Below are positions 24,488-37,900 of a stretch of 64,000 nucleotides of DNA, in pieces. Below the pieces are notes generated by a model. It saw only the letters and a program-made list of their open reading frames with translations. It was not told the DNA's origin and made no database searches. The translations under genes were made by a program, and so were the position numbers. Position 1 is the first letter of the stretch; each line of letters opens with the position of its first letter. The DNA lies in contig NC_084887.1 of the NCBI RefSeq assembly GCF_958979055.1, positions 38,939,120 to 39,003,119 of the forward strand, in the 5' to 3' direction. Source of the stretch: Alnus glutinosa (lineage: Eukaryota > Streptophyta > Magnoliopsida > Fagales > Betulaceae).

Positions 24488-26945
24488 TCACCAATAGTCT
24501 CCATAGAAGCAAAACCCATCTCTAAAATGATGGAACTTGCTTGAATCCCTGACTGTAATCGCCCTTGCAACAATCTTTGAAATCAGCTTGATTGCCGCAT
24601 GACAATCTACATAAGCTCGAAGATTCTTCATCACCAGTATGGGTGACCCTTTTGGTGTGCTGATCAGAGCAAATGGAATTGCTAAGCGTTCACTGCGGTA
24701 TTTAAGAGACTCTATTTTGATCTCCCCATCCACATTGTGGAGCACACAGCTTGTGTCAGGCTGGTATCCTTCCTTCTCTATCTGCTTCACCAGCATATCA
24801 ATCTTTCTCTTAATCTCCCCCATATGTGGGTGGGACTTGTCATTTGCTGAGAATACATGAATCTTATGTTTGATTTCAACCCAGCTATAAGCAAGGGCCT
24901 TTTTAACTCCTCGATCCCTCCTCACCTTCTTCATCATCCCAACACTATCCCACTGACCTGCTGCTGCATAGACATTGGGCATGTTAACATAAGGAGCAGC
25001 ATCCCTAAGCCCTGCCATATTGAAAAGTTGGCATGCTGCCTTCTTAGCCAATTATTGATTTTTATGAATTCTACAGGAACTAAGAACTGATGACCACATA
25101 ATTTCGTCAGCCTCGAACGACATTTTCGCCATCAACTTTTTCTGCTTCATCAAACCCTCCACTCCGACACAACACATCAACAATTGATGCATAGTGTGGT
25201 CCTCTGGGAGCAAAATTGTAAACTTGAGTCATGGATTTGAAGTATTGTAATGCTTCATCAACGAGCCCACAGTTAAGACACTCAGGAGGCTTAACGGAAT
25301 CCAGTTGGAAACCTGACTGGATCATCTGATCAAATGACTTAAGAGTGCCTTCACCATCTCTATTTTGTGCATAAGCTGAGATCAGGCATTCCAAGTGACT
25401 GGGTTCCTATCAGGCATTTCTTGAAAACTTTGAAGTGCATCTTTTAATGAACCACATTTTGCATACATATCTATGACTGCACTTCCACAATATACATTTG
25501 ATAGAAATCCTTATCTAATTACAAATGAGTGCAACTGTTTCTCTAGTGAGAGTGAGGCTAAATTTGCAGAAGCACTCAAGATGCTTGCAAAAGTGGCTTG
25601 GTCAGCACTTACATTGGTCATATGCATCTCATTGAACAGTTTTAGGCCTTCTTCATGTAGTCCCTTCTGAACATAACCTGAGATCATGGTTGTCCAAGGA
25701 ACTGTGCTTTTGTGGGCTAAATTTGCAAATATCTTCTTGGCTTCCTCAAATCTATCACATTTGACATACATGTCAACCAAAGAATTTCCAACGAGAACTT
25801 CTGAATCTGTTGTTGACACAACAGTTTGGGAATGAATTTGTCAACCCATTTCCAAGTCCAAAGTATTGGTTGCTATGCTCAACAAGGTTGCAAAAGGGAA
25901 TTGCATCCGATCAAATCTAGTAAACTGTAATTCCCAAAAAAGATCAAGAGACTTTGGGTTGCCTATCCCATGCATAACAGGTGATTATTACATTGTATGA
26001 AACACCATCAAACTCAGGCATCTCGTCAAAGAGTTTCCTTGCCTCAAGCACACGACCATGCTTCGAGTAGATATCAAGCAAAGCATTCCCCACAAACACA
26101 TTCCAAACATTGTTGGTCTTCACCACAAAAGCATGAACTTGCTGCCCAAGTACTATGCCATCTAACCCAATAACCGCAAATAGAACCGCAGCAAAAGTAA
26201 AATCTGAAGGCTTGAAGCCAAAATGTTGCATGTCCATAAAGAGCTTTATTGCGTCTTCATTCAACCCATCTCTTGAGAACCCTATTATCAATGTATTCAA
26301 AGTGATAGAATCTCTTTCGGGCATTTCCTTAAAGAGTTGATAAGCTAAATCTAAACGACATATTTTGCAGTAAGCATCAACCAAGCAATTGTAAACCATG
26401 AGAGTTGAATCATGTCCCAATTTAATGATATGGGCATGAACTTGAACTACTTCATCTGCGGTCTCTGAGTCACTGCATCCGGATAGGAGAGTAGCAAAGG
26501 TCACATAATCCAACTCCACCCCCCACCTACACATCTCATAAAAAATCTTAAATGCTTCTCGAAATTGATTACACTTTGTGTATCCACCAATTAGGATTAT
26601 CCATGTCACTGCTGTACGGTCAACCATTCCATCAACCAACTCTCTAGAAAGGTTGCCTGATTTCACATAACCGAAAATCATCATGTTTGTTGAGATTGTA
26701 TTTTTCTAAAGCATTTGATCAAACACCTCACGCGCTTGGGACAATTCACCTCTTTCTAGGATATTCTTGACCATGAAATTAGACCGGCATGTTTCCAGGT
26801 TGAAACCTATCTTAATGATACATGCATTGATAAAATTTTCAACATTTACAAGCAGATTTGGAGGTGGACACACTCTTAAAGAAGCAAGGGATTGAAGTGC
26901 GTTTGTTCTAAATGGTTTCATACACGGCGAAGGAACCCGACCCAA
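24488..26945 (-). pseudogene. DYW-class pentatricopeptide repeat (PPR) pseudogene, At2g01510-like
   Basis: Four minus-strand segments in different frames (26945-26706, 26684-25944, 25819-25511, 25394-25107) and a C-terminal one (25051-24488) together read as one PLS-type PPR protein. It has many PPR motifs (VGNSLVDMYVKCDRFEEAKK, VPWTTMISGYVQKGLHEEGL), an E domain and a DYW domain ending FCFYGDYW. The order and wording resemble the plant protein annotated as putative PPR At2g01510. Frameshifts and stops separate the segments. The DYW deaminase has also lost key ligands: HSE is RSE, the CxxC before H is YVDC, and the final CxC is CFY. Intact family members are intronless and act in organelle C-to-U RNA editing. 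Confidence 0.88.
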
Positions 26946-26988
26946 TTCTCAGGTCCAATATGTAGTCCCCTATCAAGCAGGGCTAGTG

Positions 26989-27240
26989 GTTGTTAAGGAA
27001 AGAAATATGAGCAACGGTCACAAATCTGTTGAGAAAGGAAAATCTCCAATTAGCAACGTTCCCATTGATTCTACAAAAACATTTTTCATGTATAGAAGAT
27101 CACAACATTAATACACAACGGCTATGTAATCCAAATCTTCCTGTATAAATACCCCATCATGTAAATCAATCACAATGAAGTAATACACATAATTTATTCT
27201 TCATTCATATCTCAGTAATTATATATAGTTTTTTGCATGG
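26989..27240 (+). mobile_element. Possible Copia-type LTR remnant
   Basis: Begins TGTTAAGGAAAGAAATATG. It contains a TATA-like TGTATAAATACCCC near 27143 and then a leader AATCAATCACAATGAAGTAA, typical of Copia LTR 3' ends. It is followed by ATGGTACATGAAACCC, a degenerate match to the TGGTATCAGAGCC primer-binding site. No second LTR or coding region was found, so this is a solo or partial LTR at best. Confidence 0.4.
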
Positions 27241-28926
27241 TACATGAAACCCTCAGAATAGCTATATTAGATCTATGGTAAGTCTTTCATTTTATCTATG
27301 GTTCTTTTATGGGGGCAAATTACTTACTGATGCAAATGAATTATCAAACATGTGGAGGAATTGTCACGGATGGTAGGGGTAGCGAAGGGGATTGCGTTTG
27401 GAAATGTGCTTATAGTGGAGATGAAAAAGTAAGAAAATAATTGTTTAGTTAATGTTATGATGGACCGTCAAAGAGTTAAATAAAGCATAGATCATATTTG
27501 GATAAAAGTAATTCCTCATTGTATTTAAGTTATTGTTTTGTTAGAGCAATATACTATATTTTTATGAAATAAATAAACAAGAAGCATTGTACCTAAGTCC
27601 TACGAGACGAGCAAACCCCATACAACCAATACAATCACATATAGGTAGAGTCACCTTACTCACATCAGTAGTTGAGTGGCACTCAAGGTTGGACTTGATC
27701 AAACAATTAGGGGATGGCTTGTTATAATACTTCATGCGTTGGTCGCAAGGTTGTACCTAAGTCCTACGGGACGAGCAAACCCTATAGTAAAGGAGTTAAG
27801 TACGTGGATATGCCATATCAAACATATCTATGTCCAATGATATATCCATTATTCATGTATGACACATCAACATGATTTATGCCTCCCAAATGATGCATGA
27901 CTTTCCCTAAACATAAATTTTACTCAAATGATATATTGCTTAAACATCGCATTTGAACTTTATTCCTATTAATATTTATAGATCAAAATGCAACTCTGTG
28001 CATATTTATAAATATGCATTTTTTCCATAACTATTATTAAAATTGGCTATTTATTGCTGCCATTTTTATTTATTAAGTTATGGACTTACATATTTCTTTT
28101 TCACTTATAAAACATTTTGGTTTTAAAGAGTATCTAGTTGACGTAGTGGAAGACTTGGTAACAACAATCAGAAGTGTCTGTATCTTCTGAACAAAAGATA
28201 AAACAAACCTGCATGTTAAAATAATGATAAACTTCATAAGAGTGTTTGAAAATTTTATCTGATTTGGAAGTAAAATCCTAAATTATAATAGTAAATAAAA
28301 TCTCCAGCTTGACTGTCACAGATTTCCTTTCTAGAATATTCTTCATTAATGCACTAGCTGTATACAATCTACTTGTATATTTATTCTCAGTCTTGATTGC
28401 ATTTCGGGATCGCTTGCACTTGGCAATCGTCTCTTACGTGAACCCTTCATATAAGAAACTCTCAAGGATCACTTCTCGAATATGTCTTGGCGATCAAGAT
28501 CGCTGCTCAGATGAACACCACTCGGGAATGAGATATCGGTTTGGCGATCGCTCGAAATGCAATTAGGTGATCGCTTCTCGAGAGTGTCCTTCGCCGCTAG
28601 TACTATAAATGAGGCAGTTGGTACGAGTTTAGAGGCGGATTTAGTTGTCATTGAAAGATTTACTTTAGTCATGTAAGTGCTATATTATTAATTGTGCTTA
28701 GCGCTCTAACTGTGCAACTGTAATGGTTATTGTACCATTAGATAAAAAGGGAATATGGTGACATTGCAACCTAGGTTTATTTTCCATTGCAAATTTTACC
28801 CGATAATGAGTTAAACAACAAAATATAAAATACATTTTCAGGTACACTACGAGAAAACAGTTGAGATTAGATAATCTGATGCAACTCTCTTCTGCGTGTA
28901 TACTAACATAGGCCCAAGCTTCTCTT
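27241..28926. other. Intergenic spacer between the PPR pseudogene and mannosidase copy 2
   Basis: AT-rich. It contains a 35-base near-repeat (ACCTAAGTCCTACGAGACGA) at 27588-27622 and 27752-27786, 164 bases apart. It also contains a promoter-like stretch at 28400-28620 with several GATCGC motifs and CTATAAAT at 28603. The right end is the 3' flank of mannosidase copy 2. No gene can be supported. Confidence 0.5.
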
Positions 28927-31900
28927 TCAGGAAACAAACATTTGGAGGTAATCAAAGTTAATAAAGAAAGAGCGGATTTCCATAGGGGCAAGTTCCACCA
29001 CTAGCTTTGCAGGGTCAACAGGCCCTCCTCTCACCACCTTCGGTTCTTCAGCAGGGCCTTCTACTTTCCAGGTCAACCTTTTCTTCTCCATCTCAGCTCG
29101 TTCTTGATTAGCAGACAAACTCATCTCTGTCACTTTACTAATCTGAAAAGAATAAAGAAGAACATAAAAATCACAACATGTTTGTCAATGACAACACCAG
29201 TTTAGTAAAGCACCTATTGTTCTTACCTTCTTGTTTGGAAACAGCTTCTTCAACTCCACACTTGCCATGACTGAATAGTCCTTGTCCTCTCCAATCTTTG
29301 CATACACCAAAAACCCACCAAGTCACGTGCTTAGAATATATATATGCATGGATGTACATGTGAAGCGTAATGCTGACTATTAATCAGTCACATGTAAGAA
29401 ACACAATAGCCTCAGATGATATTCAAGTTGGTGCATAAAACAGTAGAAACAGTGCCAGGGATTTCATTTTGCAGGACTTGGTTCAGAAGCAACTGATCCA
29501 TGGGGCTAAAAGTTCGGGCAGTGAGTCACATGTTGGAATGTCAGGATGTAGAATTTAGTTATTAAGATTAGAACTTTGGTTTGATTATAGTACATTGCAA
29601 GGCACTACCTCCACGTTCAGTGATATCCAATTCAAGATTCCTCAAAATTAAATTACAAAGAAACTTAACGAACGAGGTTGGGTACGAGATGAAAATTTCT
29701 GACCATGATGACAAGATAAACCAGAAGATAGCAGATACATGCACCTCCAGCCACATCGACTAGTGTATAAAGTCGAATATGCATGTGGAAGCAATAAAGT
29801 TGGAGAAAAAGAAACTGACATCCAATCATGGTTAGATTGAGAAAGTATGTTGTAACTCCACAAAAGAAAGAACCTACATGAAGAGCAATGTAATACAGCA
29901 ACCTAAATACCAAACAAATTTTCTCAAATTTGTCCTTCAAATGCTTATCCCAGAAGATATTTTAAGATGGTATCTACTCAAAAAGAGCCACCAGTTTCAG
30001 TTATATAAGCAGATAGACACACCTCATACAAGTGAGCCAATCGAAGAAGTACTTTTCCATTTTCAAGTTCCTGAAATATTAAGAAATGAAGATATTTATG
30101 ATCATCTCATTCTTCTTAACATCATCAGAAGCCAACTGTCAAGAAATGGTTCATTAAGGAATTTGCCCATTACCTGGAGGGTTATCACAGCAATGTTGTT
30201 TGGTAAAGCATAGGAAGGATCAATCGCTGAGAAAGTAGGTACATGGGAACTTATCCAATTATTTCCATCCTACAAAAAGGAAATCTGGTCACCTAAGCAT
30301 TGTGGCCCTATGGCACCAAGTCAAAGTCATGATTTCTCTTTCACCTGCTCTGTGAAGGCCAAGAGAAGTGGAGAATATATCTCCTGGCCAACCGTGCGAC
30401 GCCACTTGGCACCTTCTCCTACTTGATCAATTCTGAGGTAAAATTTCCCTTGGATCTGCGACACGGCCATAGATAAGTAAGAGGTGACAGGAGAGAGAGA
30501 GAGAGAGAGAGAGTGGGGGGCGGGGGGTTCACATAACTGGTTTCATCTTAATTTCAATCACACCATCTTTAAACAATGTTATAGTTTATTGTGACAGAAC
30601 AGTAACCATAATCTGATGGTCTATTAGCTAACAGGCCATGTATTAACTGAATAAGAAACCATTAGAAAGAAAGAAGAATAGCTTTGATTAGGTAAAGCCT
30701 GGAAGGCAATGGCTCCTAATGACAGCCTGAAGCCAAAAACTATGAATAGTAGAGATCCTTCTTGGAGATTTGAAAATTGACCACATTATCAGGTGGAAAA
30801 ATATTGATGATAGACCATCACTCGTGCTTGTAAGTAAATGGTAAGTATGCTTACAGTTAAACCTTCACATTTATCTAGGACACAAACTGTTTCATTTAAT
30901 GCCTCACCAACACCTCTTGAATCATCATGAAGTAACCTCCTATGAAACAGAGAGGCATATTAGGGATCATGGCAATCCAAGAAATCCATTATACAAGTGA
31001 AATTGGTAACTATAAAATAAAAGTACGATTATCATAGAAAGCAGTGAGGGATATAAGAAACCTATGGAGCATCAGCTCTATTTGACCATCCACTAAGCTG
31101 GTTCCTCCCACTGAGCGGTCCACTAATACTGACAGTTCCGTGTTGCTATCTTGCACATAAATTCCAAGATTGATCTGGAAGTGATGGAGAAGGGTAAAAG
31201 GAGAAAAATTTGTTACGCAAAATAACTATTAAAGTATAAAATGAACAAATCAATCAGATGGAAGATAAATTTATAGAAAGATCTCTTCGCACACTTTAAA
31301 AAGAGGCTTAGTCCATTTAAATCCAGTATTCCTTAGAAAGGCAGCAAGCAAACCTGCTAGAAGTTGGTTTGCTTTTAGTTTCCAAATAATGCCTTTTTTT
31401 AGGGAGAAGGTGAACCAAATCATAACTTAACAGCTTTAATATGCCACATTGAACTCAAAACTGGTAGCTGATTTGCTTTTGGGGCTTCCAAGACAGCCCT
31501 TGAATATCTGGGAGGCAAAACTGCAATGGATACTTCTTTCCATTAAAACATCAAATTTCAAAAAGCATTTTTTTTCCTAAAGAAGAAACTAAAAGATTTA
31601 ACTTAAGCAACCACTTGCTTAAGAACTGTTCCTTTTTTGTCCAAGAAAAGGGAGAAAAAAATTGGAGTGAAGATGTCCTGAAAGACTTGTTTATTTTGGA
31701 GAATGAACGAGAATGTCAACATAAGATAGGAAATGAGGGTGAAACAAGCTGGAATGTGAATATAAAAATGCACATATATTGATATATGTCTAACATTCTA
31801 TATCATCCAAGGAATAAGATGCAGAACTAAATATACAGGGTAATAATTTCCAGCAACTGGTTGTTTCACTTGCAGGTCCCAGTCTGTCCTGAAATCTCGA

Positions 31901-34900
31901 ACCTGCATATGAATTAGAAGAAGTATCAGGTTAATTAATCCCCTAGTTACAATTTTTTTAATCAATCTTATCCTGTATGTGTCTCATCCAAATATCACCA
32001 TTGAAATTTTAATCCTTAATAATAGTCATAAAGAGCTTAAGCAAAAAACAAAAAAGAAGAAGAAGACAATAACTGTTGATTGTAAGATGTAGAAGGTACG
32101 AGTAACATTTTAAAACTTTCACAGCATTCCAATTATCACTATCGCAACTAAATCTTACAGGAATGGAACAAATCATAGAAACAGCGGGTATCAAGTATTG
32201 ACATACACGTTTGATGAAATCACGTCCATTAGAATCTGTGTAGAATGTCTTATTGGTCTTCAATGTTGTTCTAATTTGAGTTGTGATTTCTTTCCCAATG
32301 CCATCATCCGCAGGTATAGGACCAATCTACAGTTCATGCACATAAAATAAACATATCAAGCATCAAAGTGATTAACTTACACTAAACTCAACTTCAAGCA
32401 TCAAGCATCTAATAACCACAAGAAGGAAGGGAAAAAAAAATCCCAAAAAAAAATCAATTTACAAGAGGTGTTAACTTACACTAAACTCAACTTCAGCATG
32501 CTCCTTTCCCTTGAATACTCTGGTAATCTGCGCATACAAGCGGCACCATATTATGGAAGTAGAAGGCAAAAAATTCGTGGGTGGAAAAAAAAAAAAAAAC
32601 AGATTCTTATTCTGCATAGAGTTATTGTTCTAAAATAAGTAAGAAAGTAGAATATAACTGCATCAGGATCTAATAGAACTGTCGGATCTCATTGCTTTCT
32701 CCTCCAATGCACCATCTTTTAAGTTATCTATTTAATGAAGCTGCACTGATAAACCTAAGAAAGGATCCTCATAAGACTAATCGAACCACTTACTTATTTC
32801 ATATGTCACATACCCATAATTCCCACAGAAATTACTAGACATAATAGCCAAAAATTCACTCGTGAAAGCACCATCTATGTATACTTTTTCATCAGCAATG
32901 CCCACATGCAGCATTCTCAACGGTGGCTATCCTGAGACAGCAACTGTCAGCCTCTCATAACGAACTAGACTCACCAGTGACCCCACCTGAAATTCAATCA
33001 ATTAAAGGCAGACTCCATAGAAGTAAGCCTGAGCCAGCTCAGAGCGGACTTCTCAAACACTTGCCAGCCAGCCCAAAGAAACATACGAAACAAAAAGTCC
33101 GTACGCTACCAACCCAATCCATGTCAACCATCAACCAAGGCCTGCTACATCTGTTAGTACCATCCACCACAAACTAGGAAAATGCCAATTCCATCCATGT
33201 CCATCTTCAATCTACTATTTCTACAAACAGATGTACTACTGCAAGAACACCTTCAAAACATGTGTTTTCATGTCTCACTCTAGACTTGATCACTATAACA
33301 TAAAAGAAATGCAGCTGCATCTTCATGCCTTTGACACCATCACCAACCTATTGATATATGCCTTCAGAAAGTTATTTTAGATCAAAAAAAATATTTTTCA
33401 ATATCATTTCATTGGAAGACAAAGTCAAACCAATGCAATATATACTTCTGCAGCAGAAATAGAAATGTTCATGACAAAAGTTGGTGCATTGTGTGTGTGT
33501 GAGCGTGGGCGTCCTTTTGACAAGTAAACAACCTGAGATATCCATGGGTTGAGTTGTTGGTGTACTTCATCTAGTACTGGGCCCCGAATAACAGTTAAAG
33601 GAACCTGGAACAAACATACATATTGACTTGAATTTAAGCACTTGATTTTTCATAAACAATAGATTTATAGTCATAGATATTTTTTATTCATGGGTGAAGT
33701 TTACATACCCCCCTCAAACTACCACCCAATTGACAATGTCCTTTCCAAATTACTAAAAATTGTCAATGTTCACCCCAATGATAAAAATACCCTTAATAAA
33801 ATAAAATAATAATAATAATAATTTATTTTAAAAAAAACTAAAACTAAAACTAAAACTAAAAATTAAAAAATAAATACATAAAAACCAAGGGTGGCCACAT
33901 TTAAAAATTAAAAGAAAAATTAAAAAGTTTTCGTTTTTTTTTCTTATTTTTTAAAAAATTAAATTTGTGTTTTTATAAAGAAATTAAAAAAAAAAAATTG
34001 TTTTCTTTTTTTAAAATAAAATTTTTAGTTTTTTTATAAAAAAAAATTATTATTTTCTTTTTTCTTTTTTTGAATTTATAAGGGTATTTTTATTTTATTG
34101 AAAAATTTGTAAAAGTCATTTTTGTCTTTTTGCTGGCTTTTGGGGGGTGGAGGCATTGACAATATTTTGGTAGTTTGGAGGGGACATTGTCAATTGGGAG
34201 GTAGTTTAAGGGGGATATATGGATTTTTCCCTTTATTAATCAATACAGCATTTGGAGGGTATTAAAAGAACATGATTACCAGGTGTTCAGATTTGATCGG
34301 AAATGTAACATTTGGACGAAAGACATATGCTCCAGAAGCCTTCAACAACAGGCAAAAATATAACAATGGTGATAAATCTTACAATTTCTTTCTCTACATT
34401 TGAAGCAAACAGAAATTTAATGCAAGCAATATAATAACAGTGGAGTAGTGATGTTTTACAAGACATATTTAAACTTTGATGTACACAAAGATTTGACTAC
34501 CTGAGGATCTTCATCAGTTCCATCATTTCCAGAATAATAACTGTATGATTGCTCAGCAAAAGCTGAAACCTTCAGAATTACACACAAAAAGAAGAAGAAG
34601 AAAGCATTACATTAGTCATTCAAGAACATATAGAGAAAAAGACAAGGAATCTCAACCTATGATTGCAAGATAAACTAAACTATAATAACCATGTTTAATT
34701 TCTTAATCATAGTCTTGAAAGCAAATTGGGATGCAATGTATGCCAGGGTGAAGAGAAAGTCACATCAACAGAATAGATTAGAGCACTATGAAACTAAATC
34801 ATCCACAACAGAGCATACCATATTTCTGCTATTAACATAATTTGTAAGTTTTCCTTCATCTGCAGAATAAAGTAGCTTCAAACTGCCTTGCCCAACTTCT

Positions 34901-37900
34901 ATGGTATTATTTGTGCTTCCGTCTGATTTGTATACCATTGAGATGGTGGAACTAGGACCTTTATTTCAGTAAGTGGGAGGATGGAACATAATATTGTATG
35001 TCAGTAACCAGAAACAGCAGTTTCCTAAGTGGTCCTACTTTTTTAGGAACAGATAGTAGAAATGAAAAGATATAACTAACCTGTCTGTTTCGCAATTGAG
35101 ACAATATAAGTGCTGAAACCAAGAGGTGGTACAGACGCTGGAAAAGCAAGCCAATACTTCAGTGCTCCATTGGGGGATTTACCTATATATGCTTTGACAT
35201 AGTAATTTCTTATGCTCAAAGTGGCATTTGATAAAGGTAGAAGCTGAGATTCAATTTCCCTCCCATCAGAATCCTGAACAAAAACCTTCTCAGAAGAAAC
35301 CTGTCGCAAGTTCAATTTTGCAGTCAGCTATAATATGAGTAAACTTCAAATCTTTTAGATTTGAAAGACCGCCATTTTTTTTTTCCTGAGAGAATGATTG
35401 CTATTCAGTATTAAGTAAATTCTAACCCTTACAAAAGGATAAGAGCTTCTACATAACAATTCCTTTTAGAAAAGAAAAAAGAATTATCTTTGCTCATGTG
35501 GAGGAGCTGTGGGCACATGTGAGCAAGTGCATGAGTGAGTGCTTACATGTGTCTCACAATTGAGCACATATAGAAAATCTGAGCTTGATTTCTGGGTTGT
35601 CATATAAAATAATAGCATAATTACTGAAACAAAAATTGGACTTAATGTCATCTGCAAGTTATCATAATGTCACATCAAAAACTTTGCTGACTCATTATAG
35701 AAGCAATGCTATTTGGGGTGCTTTAAGTGGCAGGGAGCAATGAACAATATCAATAAGATGCAGAAATCAGAATGAGTAAGTAATCATTAAGCTCAAAAAA
35801 AGCAACTTGGCATGTATATAATCACCATTAGATAAACAAAGGATGAAGAAAAATCTGAACACGGTGATAAAAATTGTGGAGCTTGATAATAAGTGCTGGC
35901 TTTGAAGCATTGATGGGAACAAAATTCGATTACATAAGAAAGCCTAAAGAAAATAAGCGCTCACAGGAATTCGTATCACTTCCTCCCTCCTCCATCCCAA
36001 GGAATTATAAACAACAACAACCTACAGTGGAGATAGAACACAAGACGATATATCAGTACGCAAGATCTAGTTATAATCTTCGATGCAAGAGAAAGTAAAA
36101 AAATTTAAAATAAAATGATACCCTTACCAAGCTTTTCCCATCTGACAATACTGCTTCTGATGGGGGACAGAAACTTATATTAAGAAGAGGACACTGCCAC
36201 AGAGCAAAAATTTCCAAGTGACAGGAATCAGCAGAATATTTAACTCTAATATGATTAACAATTAAGAAACGGTTCTTGACTACAGAGTTTTACGACATAC
36301 AAAAATCTCAATAAAAAGAATAATCTATAACACGATTCTTCTGCTGTAACATAAAACAGAGTCCACAAGCTATACAAACTTTGGAGTAAGGAACAAAAAC
36401 AGTCTAATAGTATATTGCCTGCTGAATATTTGTGGTCGGATTCCCCTGTCTAGCACTTGATCTCGAGTCTGCCAAGAAAGCAAGTGAAGAGGAAACCAAC
36501 TTCTCAGCCTGCAGAGAACAATAACTGGACAGCATTAGACTTTCAGATAAAACTTTCCAATGTAAACAATCATATTATATTGTTGGGTGTCAAACTAAGA
36601 TGCACCTCTGTGTAGCCCATATACAATCGTTTTGCATAATCAGCAGCAACATGCTGTCTTTCTGTACCACTAACTGCATCATGATGTTGAGCCAGTGCCA
36701 AAGCATCAGCTAGTGCATCAGTATTAGGCCCGGAACTACTCCTGCCTTTGAAGAACTCCAATTGCCTTGCTGCCTATCGTAGAACAAGAAAGGCTTTACA
36801 TGTTTAGAACTACCAAGAGAGCCTACCAGGACATAACAGGATCACTTATGTGAAGGAAAAAGGACAAAGATCTTACCAGATAGTAACCACTCATCATCCT
36901 GACATAACCTTTAAAGGCTGGCCTACTTGTAAAGTAACCAGTCCAATAGGCATTTGGATGATCTGCATACCTGAATATGGTTTATATTTTTAAATGCATA
37001 GTTCAGCAACTATAATAATAATAATAGAAAGAAAAAAGAAGAAGATGAGCATGGTGCCAAAATTATGATGTCAAACTCACGGGAAGAAATCTTCAGTCTT
37101 GCGAGGCCAATTTTCATTTGCTGCATATTTTGCATCAGTGTATATGGACGGGGTTGAATACAATGCATTGACACGCCCATCCTGAGGTTGTTCCAAAAGA
37201 ACTTTTTAATAACTTTAGAACCCAAGGTCTAAAACAGTAATGGAAATGAAATAAACCTATAAAGCCATTAATAGAATGAAAAACGCACATCCATGTTCTT
37301 AGTATAGTCATCTTCAAGAAGGCTTATAAAAATGGAGTACCTCATTGACATAATGAATGAATTTGTCCATCTGCCTGAACCACGAATTCGCATATTGATA
37401 GCGAAAATCAGTCCCCATGGTCCACATGATATGATTTGTCCTGGTTACATTAGCCTAGGAAGAAAAAGAAAAAATAAGTCCACAAAATTTTCAGGGGGAA
37501 AGAGGGACTTCTTTCATGTACAGTTGGAGAAGCATTTTAAGTTCAATCACTTCCTGAACTTGAGATAGCACAATAACATTCATACTAACATTGATACTAA
37601 CTGCAAATTTTCATTGCTTCAAGAAATGGAACCTGGAAATCACGTTCAATCTACTCTTCAGGGGGGGCTCATGGGTGCAGACAGAAAAAAAAAATATTCA
37701 AAGCAGAAGGAACATGAATATTAATGAGGTCATCATTCCTATGTTTTACCTGTGCTAAAGCAGCGGCGACAAAGTCATTGACTCGCTCTTGAACATTATA
37801 GTCAAACAGTAGAGTGTCATCCTTCAATCAAAAATATCATGTCAATAGGAGTTCCAGAGCGAAAATTCAGGGGCATCAGAAGTATCTTTTACAATAACCA

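Noticed and set aside
32923-33177. 84-codon plus-strand frame in a mannosidase intron
   Set aside because: No recognisable domain, no flanking signals, and the length is within chance for this less AT-rich intron.
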